NCBI RefSeq assembly: GCF_014837015.1
Contig: NZ_JACSPT010000017.1
Span: forward strand, 1-64,000
Direction of reading: 5' to 3'
Source of the DNA: Acinetobacter pecorum
Lineage (GTDB): Bacteria > Pseudomonadota > Gammaproteobacteria > Pseudomonadales > Moraxellaceae
Length of the DNA: 64,000 nt
The notes beneath the pieces were generated by a model, which was not told the DNA's origin, did no database searches, and worked only from the letters and a program-made list of their open reading frames with translations. The first letter of the stretch is position 1. The number at the start of each line of letters is the position of its first letter. Position numbers and translations under genes: made by a program. Positions 18,463 through 28,793 of this stretch are shown piece by piece.

Positions 18463-20001
18463 ATGCTGTCTCGTTTGGTTCGACAAATTTTACAAGCAAC
18501 GGTCTATGATGTTGCAATCGAAACCCCACTCGAAGCAGCGCCACGAATTAGCGAACGACTCAATAATAACATCCGCTTTAAACGTGAAGATTTACAACCG
18601 GTTTTTTCATTCAAGCTACGCGGTGCTTATAACCGTATTAGTCAATTACCGAAATCGCAAATGGAACGTGGCGTTATCACTGCTTCAGCAGGCAACCATG
18701 CACAAGGCGTGGCACTTTCAGGGAAAAAGCTAGGTATACGCGCGATTATTGTGATGCCTAAAACCACACCTGATATCAAAGTACAGGCAGTTAAACGTCT
18801 CGGTGGCGAAGTAGTTTTACATGGCGATTCATTTGATGTTGCCAATAAATATGCGATTCAACGTGCCCAAGAAGATGGCATGACCTTTATTCCGCCCTAT
18901 GACGATGAACTGGTGATTGCAGGCCAAGGTACGATTGCCAATGAAATTCTGCGTCAATGGCGTGATGTGGACTACGTGTTTGTTGCAGTTGGCGGTGGCG
19001 GCCTGATCGCAGGTGTCGCAGCTTACTTAGGTGATGTCGCACCACACGTCAAAGTTATTCCCGTGGAATATGATGAGTCTGCCTGTTTAAAAGCTGCATT
19101 TGAAGCCAATGAGCGCGTAATTCTTCCATCTGTTGGATTATTTGCTGATGGGACAGCGGTAGCCCAAATTGGTGAAAAACCATTTGATGTAATCCGTCTG
19201 CAAAAATCGGACAATTCTGGCCCAATCGTGGAACCCGAGGTGGTGCTGGTGAATACTGATGAAATCTGTGCTGCCATTAAAGATACCTATGACGAGTGCC
19301 GTAGTATCGTAGAGCCATCAGGTGCAATGGCACTGGCCGGCATCAAAAAATACGTGACTGAACATAGCATCGAAGGGAAAAACATGGTGTCGATTGTCTG
19401 CGGCGCCAACATGAACTTCGACCGTTTACGTTATATCGCGGAACGTACCGAACTGGGCGAGCGTAAAGAAGCAATCTTTGCCGTGACCATTCCGGAACAG
19501 AAAGGTTCATTCCTGAGTTTCTGCCGTGCCTTGCAAGGTCGTAATATTACTGAATTTAACTACCGTGCCAGCGATGCTTCTGCTGCGCAGGTATTTGTCG
19601 GCATCAGTCTGAAAAATGGCGAGAAAGAACGTCAGGAAATTTATGAAGCCTTAAAGTTCCAGTATGACGTTGACGATCTCTCTGATGATGAAGTGGCCAA
19701 ACTGCATATCCGTTACCTGATCGGCGGTCATGCCGATATTGAAAATGAACGTCTGTTCCGCGTGGAATTCCCGGAGCGTCCTGGTGCTTTACTGATGTTC
19801 CTGGAACGTCTTGGTCCAACCCATAACATTACCCTGTTCCACTACCGTAACCACGGCGCTGCTGAAGGACGTGTTCTGGTGGGTCTTGAAGCGACCGATG
19901 CACAACAAAATCCGGACGGTTTGATCGAAACTCTCGAAACCATTACCTATCCTTATCAGGAAATTACTAATAATCTCGGTTATCAACGTTTCTTGAAGTA
20001 A
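18463..20001 (+). CDS. ilvA: threonine ammonia-lyase, biosynthetic
   Basis: IlvA converts threonine to 2-oxobutanoate, the first step of isoleucine synthesis. The 512 residues comprise a PLP-dependent catalytic domain (PLP lysine K51 in SFKLRGAYNR, SAGNHAQG near 74-81, the glycine loop VGGGGL near 173) and two ACT-like regulatory domains (about 325-405 and 415-500), so it is the long, isoleucine-inhibited form. Divergent from rpiA and ended by a strong terminator. Confidence 0.95.
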   Translation: MLSRLVRQILQATVYDVAIETPLEAAPRISERLNNNIRFKREDLQPVFSFKLRGAYNRISQLPKSQMERGVITASAGNHAQGVALSGKKLGIRAIIVMPKTTPDIKVQAVKRLGGEVVLHGDSFDVANKYAIQRAQEDGMTFIPPYDDELVIAGQGTIANEILRQWRDVDYVFVAVGGGGLIAGVAAYLGDVAPHVKVIPVEYDESACLKAAFEANERVILPSVGLFADGTAVAQIGEKPFDVIRLQKSDNSGPIVEPEVVLVNTDEICAAIKDTYDECRSIVEPSGAMALAGIKKYVTEHSIEGKNMVSIVCGANMNFDRLRYIAERTELGERKEAIFAVTIPEQKGSFLSFCRALQGRNITEFNYRASDASAAQVFVGISLKNGEKERQEIYEALKFQYDVDDLSDDEVAKLHIRYLIGGHADIENERLFRVEFPERPGALLMFLERLGPTHNITLFHYRNHGAAEGRVLVGLEATDAQQNPDGLIETLETITYPYQEITNNLGYQRFLK

Positions 20002-20016
20002 TTCTTCCAAATATAA

Positions 20017-20040
20017 GCCGCCTTTTGAGGCGGTTTTTTT
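20017..20040 (+). terminator. terminator after ilvA
   Basis: CCGCCT, a TTTG loop, AGGCGG and then seven or more T. Confidence 0.88.
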
Positions 20041-20153
20041 AGGATAATATTTTATGTAGATTTAAAATTGCATCATCAATGAAAACACCAATTATCCATT
20101 AATTTTCAATCTTGCTATAATCAAAAATAACTACAAAAACAGAGTCTTAAAAT

Positions 20154-20621
20154 ATGAATATCACTTTTATTATTATTTTACTTACTACTTTATTTGTCTA
20201 TTTATACGGCTATCCAGCATACAAATTAAATCAAGAAGAAGATCGTGTTCGAACAAGTATGAAAAATATTCCCAGTAATGCGACCGCAAATAACCTCAGC
20301 AACATCGCAGGTATAGAGGCACATTCAGAAATACTCAACCAGTATCCCAAATTCGTTGTTTATATTTTTCTAGATCATTATAAAGAAGTGAAATTAGATC
20401 CTAAAATTTCATCTTTTGTGAAAAGCTTTTCTTGTGCCGCAATCGACAATCTAAAAACTTATCCTCAACTCAAACGCCAAGCCACACTCAATATCATGAA
20501 AGATGATCATCATGAATTCGAATACATCATCCAAAATAGTTATGGAACCTTATATACACATCGTCAGGTTATGTCTGACTGTCCAAATTTTCAATCTGTA
20601 CTTCATATGAAAGAAGCGTAA
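20154..20621 (+). CDS. hypothetical protein with N-terminal membrane anchor, 155 aa
   Basis: Residues 2-20 are strongly hydrophobic (isoleucine and leucine rich, ending at a YLYGYPAYKL segment), which suggests an uncleaved anchor with the remainder outside the cytoplasm. Two cysteines, about residues 99 and 146, could pair. No family is recognised. Base composition is more AT-rich than in ilvA and ktrA on either side. It lies alone between a terminator and the ktrA promoter region. Confidence 0.55.
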   Translation: MNITFIIILLTTLFVYLYGYPAYKLNQEEDRVRTSMKNIPSNATANNLSNIAGIEAHSEILNQYPKFVVYIFLDHYKEVKLDPKISSFVKSFSCAAIDNLKTYPQLKRQATLNIMKDDHHEFEYIIQNSYGTLYTHRQVMSDCPNFQSVLHMKEA

Positions 20622-20730
20622 ATACTTCAAAGATTTGTAATATTTTTACCTAAAGACTATAGCTGAAGAATCGCCTTCTTATTACCATAGCGAATATAAC
20701 GAATGACATAAAGATAACGAAGGACAATCC

Positions 20731-21387
20731 ATGGCATTATTTGCAGTCATTGGGCTTGGCAGTTTCGGTGCCACAGTGGCCACACAGCTGATCAGCCTGA
20801 ATCATGAAGTGATCGGGATCGATCTGAATAAAAAATATGTAGAAAACATTTCTGATCAGCTAACCCATGCCGTGATTGCCGATGCAACCGATGAACATGT
20901 ACTCGACGAGCTGAATATTCAGCGCTGTGATGCTGCTGTGGTGGCAATTGGAGAGGATATTGAAGCCAGTATTCTGTGTGTATTGCACTTAAAAAATATG
21001 GGTGTCAAGAAAATATGGGCGAAAGCGAAATCAAAATCCCATCACATGATTCTGACCCATCTTAATGTTGAAAAAATCATTCACCCTGAAGAAGATATGG
21101 GAGTTCGGGTGGCCCAGTCATTAAGCTATCCGATGGTCAGTCGCTATATGGCGCTTGAGGATGATCACTATATTGTCAAAATTGAAATTCATACTGAACA
21201 GCATGGTATGCCATTGAATCAATTGATGAAGCATGGGCCTGAAATTACTACTTTATTACATAAGCGCGGGTCTACCCTGCAATATCACGTAGATGCCAAT
21301 CAGGTTCTTCAGAAAGGCGATATTCTTGTGGTTGAAGGATTATTAGAGCCTTTGCGCCACCTTTCTAAATACTTTAGACATCTATGA
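20731..21387 (+). CDS. ktrA: TrkA-family potassium channel regulatory subunit (KtrA-like)
   Basis: A cytoplasmic gating ring subunit for potassium uptake. The 218 residues hold one RCK_N Rossmann domain (GLGSFGATVA at 7-16, with an aspartate after the second strand in V-I-G-I-D-L-N) and one RCK_C domain (about 130-218). E. coli TrkA has two such pairs, so this is the single-copy KtrA or TrkA-like type. Its TGA overlaps the ATG of the next gene (ATGA, 21384-21387), implying coupled translation with the membrane subunit. Confidence 0.88.
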   Translation: MALFAVIGLGSFGATVATQLISLNHEVIGIDLNKKYVENISDQLTHAVIADATDEHVLDELNIQRCDAAVVAIGEDIEASILCVLHLKNMGVKKIWAKAKSKSHHMILTHLNVEKIIHPEEDMGVRVAQSLSYPMVSRYMALEDDHYIVKIEIHTEQHGMPLNQLMKHGPEITTLLHKRGSTLQYHVDANQVLQKGDILVVEGLLEPLRHLSKYFRHL

Positions 21388-22724
21388 AAAGTTCTAACTT
21401 AAAGGAACACCGGACGATTAATCTCAGCCCTCCAAGCTTACTGGCTTTAGGATTTCTCGGATTGATTCTGATCGGTTCGCTGCTATTAATGCTGCCCATT
21501 GCACATCAGGGAGAAATCAGCTGGCTGGAAGCTATTTTTACCGCAACTTCAGCAGTCACCATCACCGGACTATCGGTGGTGAATGTCGGTGAAGCCTATA
21601 CGGTATTTGGGCAGATCGTCATTATGTTTTTGTTGCAATGCGGTGGTTTGGGTTTTATGACTTTCGCCATTCTAGCAGTAATGAGTCTGGCTCCAAAAAT
21701 GGGATTGAAGCAGCAAGTCATGGCACAAGAATCCATCGGACAAACCAGTCTGAAAAAAGTCAGTTTTACCATTAAAGCCGTATTTTTATATTCACTATTT
21801 TTTGAAGCAATCGGTACGCTGATTCTGACTTTGGCGTGGCTCAAAGAATATCAGTTCAGCGATGCATTATTTTATGCAGCCTTTTATAGCGTTTCAGCTT
21901 TTAATAATGGTGGATTTTCACTCTTCCCCAACAGCTTGATGAGTTTTTCCGGCCAGTATTTAATTACTTTTACTATCAGCATGTTGTATATCATTGGGGG
22001 TATTGGCTTTTTGGTGTTGATGGATGTTAAAAAAAACAAGCGCTGGCGCAAGTTAAGTACTAACAGCAAGCTGATCCTCTCTACTATTCTGGGTCTTAAC
22101 TTAAGTGCGTTTATCGTACTCTGGCTATTAGAGGCCTCTAATCCGCAAACTTTGGGCCTGATGAGTTTAGGCGATCAGGCCGTAAATGCCTGGTTCCATG
22201 CTACGGTTCCCCGCTCTTCGGGTTTTAATAGCTTGCCAATGGAACAAATGAGCGATGCATCCAGTCTCGTTACCATACTGCTCATGTTTATCGGGGGCGG
22301 CTCCTTAAGTACTGCAGGCGGCATCAAGGTCGGAACGTTTATTATTGTGGTAATAAGTGTCATCAGTTTTTTAAGACGCGAAGATGAAATCCGGGTGTTT
22401 AATCACTCTATTCCGGAGAAAACCACATTTAAAGCCTTGGCGGTGGTGTGCATTACTGCTGCACTCATCATAATGGGCTTTATGAGTCTATTAATTCTGG
22501 AACCTGATCTTGATTTTCTGGACCTGCTGTTTGAGGCTGTTTCGGCGGCATGTACCGTCGGCTTGTCTCGAGGTGTGACTGAAGAATTACAACCAGCCAG
22601 TTTAATCATTCTGATGTTATTGATGTTTGCAGGTCGACTAGGGCCACTGACACTTGCTTATTTCATTGCAACTCCGAAAAAGAGCCGCATAAAACATCCT
22701 CCTTCAGAAATCCAGATTGGCTAA
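21384..22724 (+). CDS. ktrB: potassium uptake membrane subunit, TrkH/KtrB family
   Basis: The channel-like translocating subunit, 446 residues with four M1-P-M2 repeats. Each pore loop shows its filter glycine: TITGLS near 60, FNNGGFS near 176, RSSGFNS near 275 and CTVGLSRG near 390. The length is closer to KtrB than to TrkH (about 480). A partner for the overlapping KtrA-like gene; together they form a sodium- or proton-linked K+ uptake system. It ends at a bidirectional terminator. Confidence 0.9.
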   Translation: MKSSNLKEHRTINLSPPSLLALGFLGLILIGSLLLMLPIAHQGEISWLEAIFTATSAVTITGLSVVNVGEAYTVFGQIVIMFLLQCGGLGFMTFAILAVMSLAPKMGLKQQVMAQESIGQTSLKKVSFTIKAVFLYSLFFEAIGTLILTLAWLKEYQFSDALFYAAFYSVSAFNNGGFSLFPNSLMSFSGQYLITFTISMLYIIGGIGFLVLMDVKKNKRWRKLSTNSKLILSTILGLNLSAFIVLWLLEASNPQTLGLMSLGDQAVNAWFHATVPRSSGFNSLPMEQMSDASSLVTILLMFIGGGSLSTAGGIKVGTFIIVVISVISFLRREDEIRVFNHSIPEKTTFKALAVVCITAALIIMGFMSLLILEPDLDFLDLLFEAVSAACTVGLSRGVTEELQPASLIILMLLMFAGRLGPLTLAYFIATPKKSRIKHPPSEIQIG

Positions 22725-22734
22725 AATTAGCTAT

Positions 22735-22766
22735 AAAAAAAACCATGCCGCAGCATGGTTTTTTTT
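22735..22766. terminator. bidirectional terminator between ktrB and pldA
   Basis: A 14-bp perfect stem (A8CCATGC and GCATGGT8) with a CGCA loop between two convergent genes. Confidence 0.92.
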
Positions 22767-22793
22767 AATCTCAAGATGATTAAACCTGGAATC

Positions 22794-23933
22794 TTAGAAC
22801 CAGTTCATCAGGGAAATTCCTAGTCCCACATAAGTGGCACGGTGATTATAATCAATCAGACTTTCGCCATAGCCGTCAAAAAGCTGGAATTGACCTCGCA
22901 AACGTCCACTAATCGGGAATGACCAGTCAAACTGTACTGCACCACGGTTATCATCTCCACCTTTTAAAGTATGACGCAGCATTAATGAAAAATCATGCTC
23001 GTTATATCGATAAAATGCAGTCATGTCTCCGCGTCCGATATAGTTTTTGATCTCGGGATTGTTATCGTCTTCACGTTTCTCTTCAAAGCGATACCAAGGA
23101 CGAACCATCAGGGCAAAATTGTCTTTTTCAAAACCAAAATTCAGCATCACCCGGTTCCAACTGCGCGATAGCGGATCAGAGCGGCCATTGGACTGATGGT
23201 TGAAAGTCAGGCCTAACATGCGCCAGTTCAGACCTAACAGGTCATAATTGGTACGCAAAACAAAACTGGCTTCTGGTTCATAATTGGTTTCACGAAATGG
23301 ACGTGATTCTTCCGAGTTATACACCTGCCAACGCGAAGACTGGGTATAACCGAGCCAGAGATCACCATTATTTCCCAAGATATTTTCAACTGCCTTGGTC
23401 TTTAAAGACAATTGAAACTTCGCTTCAGTTGAAGTGAGATTTTGTTTCTCTGTCTCTGTATTGTTCGGGTTTTCACTTTGAGGGAATTCATTTTTTTTCG
23501 ATGTCCAGAAACCTGGCATCAAATACACCGGTTGATAGGAACGAATGTTCCAGGTACCAAGTTTACTTTCCGGAGAGAGTTCCCAGCGACTATCCAGCAA
23601 AGACAGATTCGGCGTCAGCTTTGATCCTTCAGAGACATAAATATTGGAGACAGTTTTCCCAATTTTTTCTTTCAAATTATCGGGTTCAGGTGCAAGTTCT
23701 ACCGCAGCACGACGCTCAGAAACGATTTCAGGCTTATCGGTTACCGGAATTTTAAATAAAGCATCATAGCAAGCCAGACGCTCTGCACTACTTTCTAGTG
23801 CGGCACAGGCTTCGGCCGTTGCCGGCATGGGGCTGTTAACTACTGTTTCTTCCGCATTCACTTGCGTCCCAACAGTACAGCCAAGCAAAACGCTCAGCTG
23901 TAGAGTTGAGCGCTTAATTGAATTAAGCGCCAT
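22794..23933 (-). CDS. pldA: outer-membrane phospholipase A
   Basis: OMPLA hydrolyses phospholipids in the outer leaflet when the outer membrane is disturbed. The 379-residue precursor has a signal peptide ending near residue 27 and a C-terminal beta barrel. The catalytic residues sit exactly as in E. coli: H246 and S248 in FNHQSNGRSDP and N260 in SRSWNR. The barrel ends in a terminal aromatic residue (W-F), as required for outer-membrane insertion. A stretch of about 70 residues before the barrel contains a cysteine pair in an A-C-A-A-L-x8-R-L-A-C-Y-D motif, known from Neisseria-type OMPLA but missing in E. coli. Confidence 0.93.
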   Translation of the reverse strand: MALNSIKRSTLQLSVLLGCTVGTQVNAEETVVNSPMPATAEACAALESSAERLACYDALFKIPVTDKPEIVSERRAAVELAPEPDNLKEKIGKTVSNIYVSEGSKLTPNLSLLDSRWELSPESKLGTWNIRSYQPVYLMPGFWTSKKNEFPQSENPNNTETEKQNLTSTEAKFQLSLKTKAVENILGNNGDLWLGYTQSSRWQVYNSEESRPFRETNYEPEASFVLRTNYDLLGLNWRMLGLTFNHQSNGRSDPLSRSWNRVMLNFGFEKDNFALMVRPWYRFEEKREDDNNPEIKNYIGRGDMTAFYRYNEHDFSLMLRHTLKGGDDNRGAVQFDWSFPISGRLRGQFQLFDGYGESLIDYNHRATYVGLGISLMNWF

Positions 23934-23954
23934 TCCTTATCCTCATTTTTTTAT

Positions 23955-26894
23955 TTATAGAACTTGTTGAATCACAAAACCAAGCTGCTCAAGCATTTCA
24001 CGCTTTGCTACCGGTGCCACCACAGCCTTGGTTGCCTGCTGCTCGACCAGATAGGTCTGTGCAACACGCTTCAAGTCATCCAGCGTGACATGCAACAAAC
24101 GTTCCCGAAGCTTTTTACGGAACGCTGGTGTGCGTTGATGCAGATAGGCATAACATGCAGTAATGGCTTCGCCTGCCGGTGAACCCGGTTTATCCATGCT
24201 GGCAATCAGACCCAGAATGGCTTCTTCCAACTGGTGTGGCTGTTGTGGTGCATTGAGTAACCACTGGATACTGGCATCAAAATCCTGGAAAGTTTCTGCT
24301 AGACGTGGGTCACGATAGCTGTAGAAACGGAACGAACAGGCATTGCCGTCATAGCTCGCACCACCACCATAGGCACCACCTTTTTCACGAATGGCGCTGT
24401 GCAGGAAACCATTACGTAAATAACCCGCCAGTACCATCAATGCAGCAGCATCAGGGTGTGAGACTTCAACTGCCGGATAAGCAGCCGCACAGAACTGGAC
24501 ATTGGCTTGAATCAACCAAGCTTCGTGCTGATCATGGGTCAGTTTTTCGACTTGAGTCAGTGCAACCGGTGCTGGATCAACCGCAAGTTTGTCCCAGACA
24601 TTCTGGATTTCTTCGATTAGATGCTCAGATTGTGGTTCTTCACACACTAGCAGGAATTGCTTTGGTGCTTGCAACAAGACCCGATGAATCCGTTTTAATT
24701 CATCAATCAGCAGATCATATTCAGCCGGATCTTTTTCGATCTTAGACACCAGTTCGATCAGCCAGTTCAATGCACCCAGACCGGTATTATGATAATCACG
24801 CAAAGCCAATGCACTATGCTGACGTGAAGCGGTCTGCATCGCATAACTATGTCCAGAACCGGAAATACGTGACTGCCAGCGCGTTTTACGCTGTTGTAGC
24901 AGCTCGATAATACGGTCTTTTTCATCAAAACGGAGCTGTTCAAAACCAATCTTCAACAGACGGATCGCATCGAGATGATTCACCAAAGATTTAGTGGTCA
25001 GGGTTAGCCAAGCAGTAATCTTGTTTTTGTCATCCACTTTCGAACGCAAAGACGCGCCCATGCCCAGACCACCGCTTACCGCTGTTTGCAGTTGCTGGAA
25101 CTCAAGATAATCATACTCACCCGCACCGACTTCACCCATCAGGATTGAAAGCAGATTAAAGTAAGGCGACTGCACCACTTCATCCGGAATATTAACCAGA
25201 ACCTGTTGATAATAAATACCATTAGTTCCGGCATGATACAGGTTCAATGGCGTATCGACGTGGTTACAGATAATCTCGCGTAACTGACCTTGCACAATCT
25301 GTAATTCCGCAGGCACATCTTCCAGACCGACTTTCGGCAATAAGTTCAAGTCATCTGGTGTATCCTGACGCACATTTAATGCCTCAGTCTGTGCAATAAT
25401 TTCAGCTTTTTGCTCTTCAGTCAGATTCTTGCCAATTTCAGCCAGACGTGCTTTTTCATCCGCTGCTTCTTTGGCAGATTTGGTCGCATCCGGAACCAGT
25501 GTCAATTGGACACGATGTGGGTTATCCAGCAGATGCTCTTTGATCAAATTGGATAACCACATTGGATCTTGCAGTTCTTCTTTGACTGCAGCAATGGCAG
25601 AGTCCACATCCCAAACTTCGACCGGATCACGATGATGAATCGCGCTGCCCAGACCGCTCAGAATCAGGCTTAAACCATACGGCGTACCATCACCATTGAT
25701 TTCACGCTGATGCAATTCGATTTGATGCAGGATCGCATCGACCATGTTCTGATCAACCGGTTTAGAGGCAACCTCTTCTAGAACCTTAAATACACCATTT
25801 TTAAATTCTTCTGCATGCTCAGGATTTGAACCCTGCACCGCACAGTAGAAAGTCATTTCAAAGTTAGAATCATCCACGCCCATGAATGGACCTGTTGCAT
25901 CTGCATAACCACAAGTTTCCAGATAATGACGTAGTGGTGATGCTGAATCTTCGAGCAGAATTCCTTCGACTAAACGCATACCTAAACGCAATTTAATGTC
26001 ACTGGCTTCCGGCAATAACCAAGACAGCACATGATAGGTCTTGTCCTGTAGGTCTTCGGCATCAACCGCATAGCTGTCGGTAACCGTCAATGGTGCAGTC
26101 AAACGGGTTTCAGGTGTTGGATAGAGCGTCTGACCTTTTTCAAATTTGGACAATGCCAGATTTTCAAACTGCTCTTGCAGTTCAAATGCGGTTTTATTAC
26201 CAAAAGTCATGAAGACTGCATTACTTGGATGGTAATGTGACTTATAGAAATCGACTAACTCTTGGTAAGTTAAATCAGGAATATCTTTAGGATCACCGCC
26301 CGAATTATAGTGATAAGTCGTATTTGGGAATAAATGATGCGCCAGCGTGTGATAAAGCCGATCTGAAGGCGAACTCATCGCCCCTTTCATTTCATTAAAG
26401 ACCACGCCTTTATAGACAGGCTCACCATTTTCCAGCTCAATACGAATACCTTCCTGAGCAAAATCCAATGGATTCAGGTTCGCAGCAAATGCTGCATCCA
26501 TATACACTTCGAGCAGGTTCTGGAAATCCTTGCTGTTTTGGGTCGCAAATGGATACGCAGTCCAGTCCGCCGCAGTAAAGGCATTCATAAAGGTGTTCAG
26601 TGAACGGCGAATCATCAGAAAGAATGGATCGCGCACCGGGAACTTTTCTGAACCGCATAATGCAGTATGTTCCAGAATATGCGCTTCGCCTTTAGAGTCC
26701 ATCGGCTGGGTACGAAATGCGACCAGAAAGACATTTTCATCGTGATTGGTCGCCAGGTGATAATGTGTGGCGCCAGTCACTTTATGTTTATATTCAGACA
26801 CGAAAATGTCTAAAGCTTCAACATGTTGTTGACGTACCAACTGAAACGCAGGATGTACAGTTTGAGAAATGGTTTCAGTGACATCTACAGTCAT
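23955..26894 (-). CDS. M16C insulinase-family peptidase (PreP-like)
   Basis: A 979-residue zinc peptidase related to the presequence protease PreP. The inverted zinc motif HILEH (H72, E75, H76) stands near the N-terminus, followed by CGSEKFPVRDPF, which is typical of the M16C group. Two halves of about 480 residues form the closed chamber of the family, and the second half ends with an inactive repeat carrying GGAYGGGASYD. The start at 26894 has an AGGAG ribosome binding site; an earlier start at 26933 does not. There is no signal peptide, so it probably degrades peptides in the cytoplasm. Single gene. Confidence 0.9.
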   Translation of the reverse strand: MTVDVTETISQTVHPAFQLVRQQHVEALDIFVSEYKHKVTGATHYHLATNHDENVFLVAFRTQPMDSKGEAHILEHTALCGSEKFPVRDPFFLMIRRSLNTFMNAFTAADWTAYPFATQNSKDFQNLLEVYMDAAFAANLNPLDFAQEGIRIELENGEPVYKGVVFNEMKGAMSSPSDRLYHTLAHHLFPNTTYHYNSGGDPKDIPDLTYQELVDFYKSHYHPSNAVFMTFGNKTAFELQEQFENLALSKFEKGQTLYPTPETRLTAPLTVTDSYAVDAEDLQDKTYHVLSWLLPEASDIKLRLGMRLVEGILLEDSASPLRHYLETCGYADATGPFMGVDDSNFEMTFYCAVQGSNPEHAEEFKNGVFKVLEEVASKPVDQNMVDAILHQIELHQREINGDGTPYGLSLILSGLGSAIHHRDPVEVWDVDSAIAAVKEELQDPMWLSNLIKEHLLDNPHRVQLTLVPDATKSAKEAADEKARLAEIGKNLTEEQKAEIIAQTEALNVRQDTPDDLNLLPKVGLEDVPAELQIVQGQLREIICNHVDTPLNLYHAGTNGIYYQQVLVNIPDEVVQSPYFNLLSILMGEVGAGEYDYLEFQQLQTAVSGGLGMGASLRSKVDDKNKITAWLTLTTKSLVNHLDAIRLLKIGFEQLRFDEKDRIIELLQQRKTRWQSRISGSGHSYAMQTASRQHSALALRDYHNTGLGALNWLIELVSKIEKDPAEYDLLIDELKRIHRVLLQAPKQFLLVCEEPQSEHLIEEIQNVWDKLAVDPAPVALTQVEKLTHDQHEAWLIQANVQFCAAAYPAVEVSHPDAAALMVLAGYLRNGFLHSAIREKGGAYGGGASYDGNACSFRFYSYRDPRLAETFQDFDASIQWLLNAPQQPHQLEEAILGLIASMDKPGSPAGEAITACYAYLHQRTPAFRKKLRERLLHVTLDDLKRVAQTYLVEQQATKAVVAPVAKREMLEQLGFVIQQVL

Positions 26895-27059
26895 GCGATC
26901 TCCTAATGCTTTAATTAAAATAACTAAGAGCATTATAGCTTTAGTTATCTGAATTATTCACGTTGAAAACCGAGGATTTTGATCGAATTAAGTAAACTTG
27001 ATCATTTGAAAATTAAATCATCAAATTTACCATCCAGATTCAGCTTAGGTACTATAAGC

Positions 27060-27512
27060 TTAGGCAATCAGATATTTAAAATAGTTATAGCTTGGATTAT
27101 TTTCAACAAATACATAGTTCTGTTTTTGATAAAAACTGGCAGCCAGCCGGGTATCGGTTTGCAAGCATAAAGCGGAATAGTGCGGACGTGCCAGTTGTTC
27201 CAGATAAGCCAAAAGCTGCTTACCCACCCCATGTAGCCGATATTTTGGATGTACATAGAAGCGGCGCACACGGCCAATACGTTCCTCAATCCCATTATCG
27301 CCCCATTGCTGGTTGAGGCCACCACAGGCAATCAGTTTTTTACCGTCATGTGCGATCAGTAAATGCTCATTGGCTTGAGCAAAGCAGTTCTTCCCAGTGC
27401 GATATTCTTCAATTAACTTATCCATCACATCTAGGCCTTCTTTGCGCGCCAGCGTTGCGAGCGCTTCGATTTGGTCAGGAAGTTGTTCGACTTTTACAAT
27501 TTTAATATCCAT
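27060..27512 (-). CDS. GNAT family N-acetyltransferase
   Basis: A 150-residue single-domain GNAT protein. The acetyl-CoA-binding motif A is visible as RRFYVHPKYRLHGVGKQLL (about 88-106), followed by a typical C-terminal A-S-F-Y-Q-K-Q-N-Y segment. The substrate cannot be told from sequence. Single gene with a gap of about 270 bp upstream. Confidence 0.88.
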   Translation of the reverse strand: MDIKIVKVEQLPDQIEALATLARKEGLDVMDKLIEEYRTGKNCFAQANEHLLIAHDGKKLIACGGLNQQWGDNGIEERIGRVRRFYVHPKYRLHGVGKQLLAYLEQLARPHYSALCLQTDTRLAASFYQKQNYVFVENNPSYNYFKYLIA

Positions 27513-27788
27513 ATACGCACGCTATTTAAAATGATTGTGAAAATGAGGTTCGCAGAACGACTTAAAAGTATCATACCAAGCCCGAATTATCCTTATAAAT
27601 AAAAGTTCACACTTAAATCAATACTGATGAGTGCCGGCGCCTAAAAATAAGTCAAAACTTAGACCAAAGATAGCTCCTGAATAAAATACAGCATTTTTGA
27701 GAAATATTTGAAAATGATTCAGCAAACTACAGCATTTCCAAGCAATCGTGTAAACTTGATACTTTCATTTTTAATGTGATATTTGAAC
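27513..27788. other. 276-bp intergenic gap between divergent genes
   Basis: It holds the promoters of the GNAT gene (minus) and the PfkB kinase gene (plus). No hairpin, RNA gene or sizeable frame was found. Confidence 0.4.
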
Positions 27789-28793
27789 ATGGCAAATGTT
27801 GATCTTTTTGCAATTGGTAATGCGCTGATTGACCAAGAATTTAAAGTTTCTGATGATTTCTTAAATGCACATCATTTGCAAAAAGGCACCATGCAACTTG
27901 CAGATGGTGAAACTCAGGCCACTCTTTATCAAAATCTCCAAGCGACTCAGGTGTATAAAGGTCAGGCTTCTGGTGGTTCAGCAGCCAATACTACGGTAGC
28001 ATTTTCAGCACTGGGTGGTTCTGCATTTTATGGTTGCCGTGTCGGTAATGACGAACTCGGGCAAATCTATCTGAAAGGTTTAAATGATGCTGGCATTGAG
28101 ACTACAACCCAATCGATTAGTGAAGGTGTAACAGGTACCTGTATGGTACTAGTCAGCCCTGATTCTGAACGCACCATGCATACCTATTTGGGTATTACGG
28201 CTGAACTGAGCAATGCACAAATCGATTTCAGTCAACTGAATACAGCAAAATGGCTTTATCTTGAAGGCTATTTGTCGACTTCGGATACCGCACGGCAAGC
28301 TGTAAAACAGGCACGTGAAATTGCCCGTGCTAACGGTGTTAAAATTGCGTTAACTTTATCTGATCCGGCAATGGTGCAATATGCCCGTGCAGGCCTTGAT
28401 GAAATGATTGGCGATGGTGTTGACCTGCTACTGTGTAACCAGCAAGAAGCCTTGATGTACACCGAAACCGACAGTCTTGAGGCTGCTTCACTTAAACTGA
28501 AAAGCTTAAGTCAGCACGTTGTCATTACATTGTCAGCCGAAGGTGCACTTATTTCAGATCATGAGAACACCTTTAAAGTACCAGGCCGTAAAGTGACTGC
28601 AGTCGATGCAAATGGGGCTGGTGATGCTTTTGCCGGTGCTTTTCTGTACGGATTAAACGCCAATTTAGGTTTGCAAGCATCTGCAGAACTGGCAATTCTT
28701 ATTTCCAGTCAGATAGTTTCACAATTTGGTCCACGCCTGGCAGTTGAAGACTATGCAGCCTTATTAAAAGACTTTCGAAAGGAATGTGCTTAA
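27789..28793 (+). CDS. PfkB family carbohydrate/nucleoside kinase, adenosine kinase-like
   Basis: A ribokinase-fold kinase of 334 residues. It has the N-terminal glycine-rich SGGSAANT motif (about 62-69) and the C-terminal signature NGAGDAFAGAF with the catalytic base D279. It resembles bacterial adenosine kinase-like PfkB proteins; ribokinase or fructokinase specificity cannot be excluded. The ATG at 27789 is chosen over a TTG at 27783. Its TAA overlaps the start of the next gene (TAATG at 28791-28795), so the two are cotranscribed. Confidence 0.85.
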   Translation: MANVDLFAIGNALIDQEFKVSDDFLNAHHLQKGTMQLADGETQATLYQNLQATQVYKGQASGGSAANTTVAFSALGGSAFYGCRVGNDELGQIYLKGLNDAGIETTTQSISEGVTGTCMVLVSPDSERTMHTYLGITAELSNAQIDFSQLNTAKWLYLEGYLSTSDTARQAVKQAREIARANGVKIALTLSDPAMVQYARAGLDEMIGDGVDLLLCNQQEALMYTETDSLEAASLKLKSLSQHVVITLSAEGALISDHENTFKVPGRKVTAVDANGAGDAFAGAFLYGLNANLGLQASAELAILISSQIVSQFGPRLAVEDYAALLKDFRKECA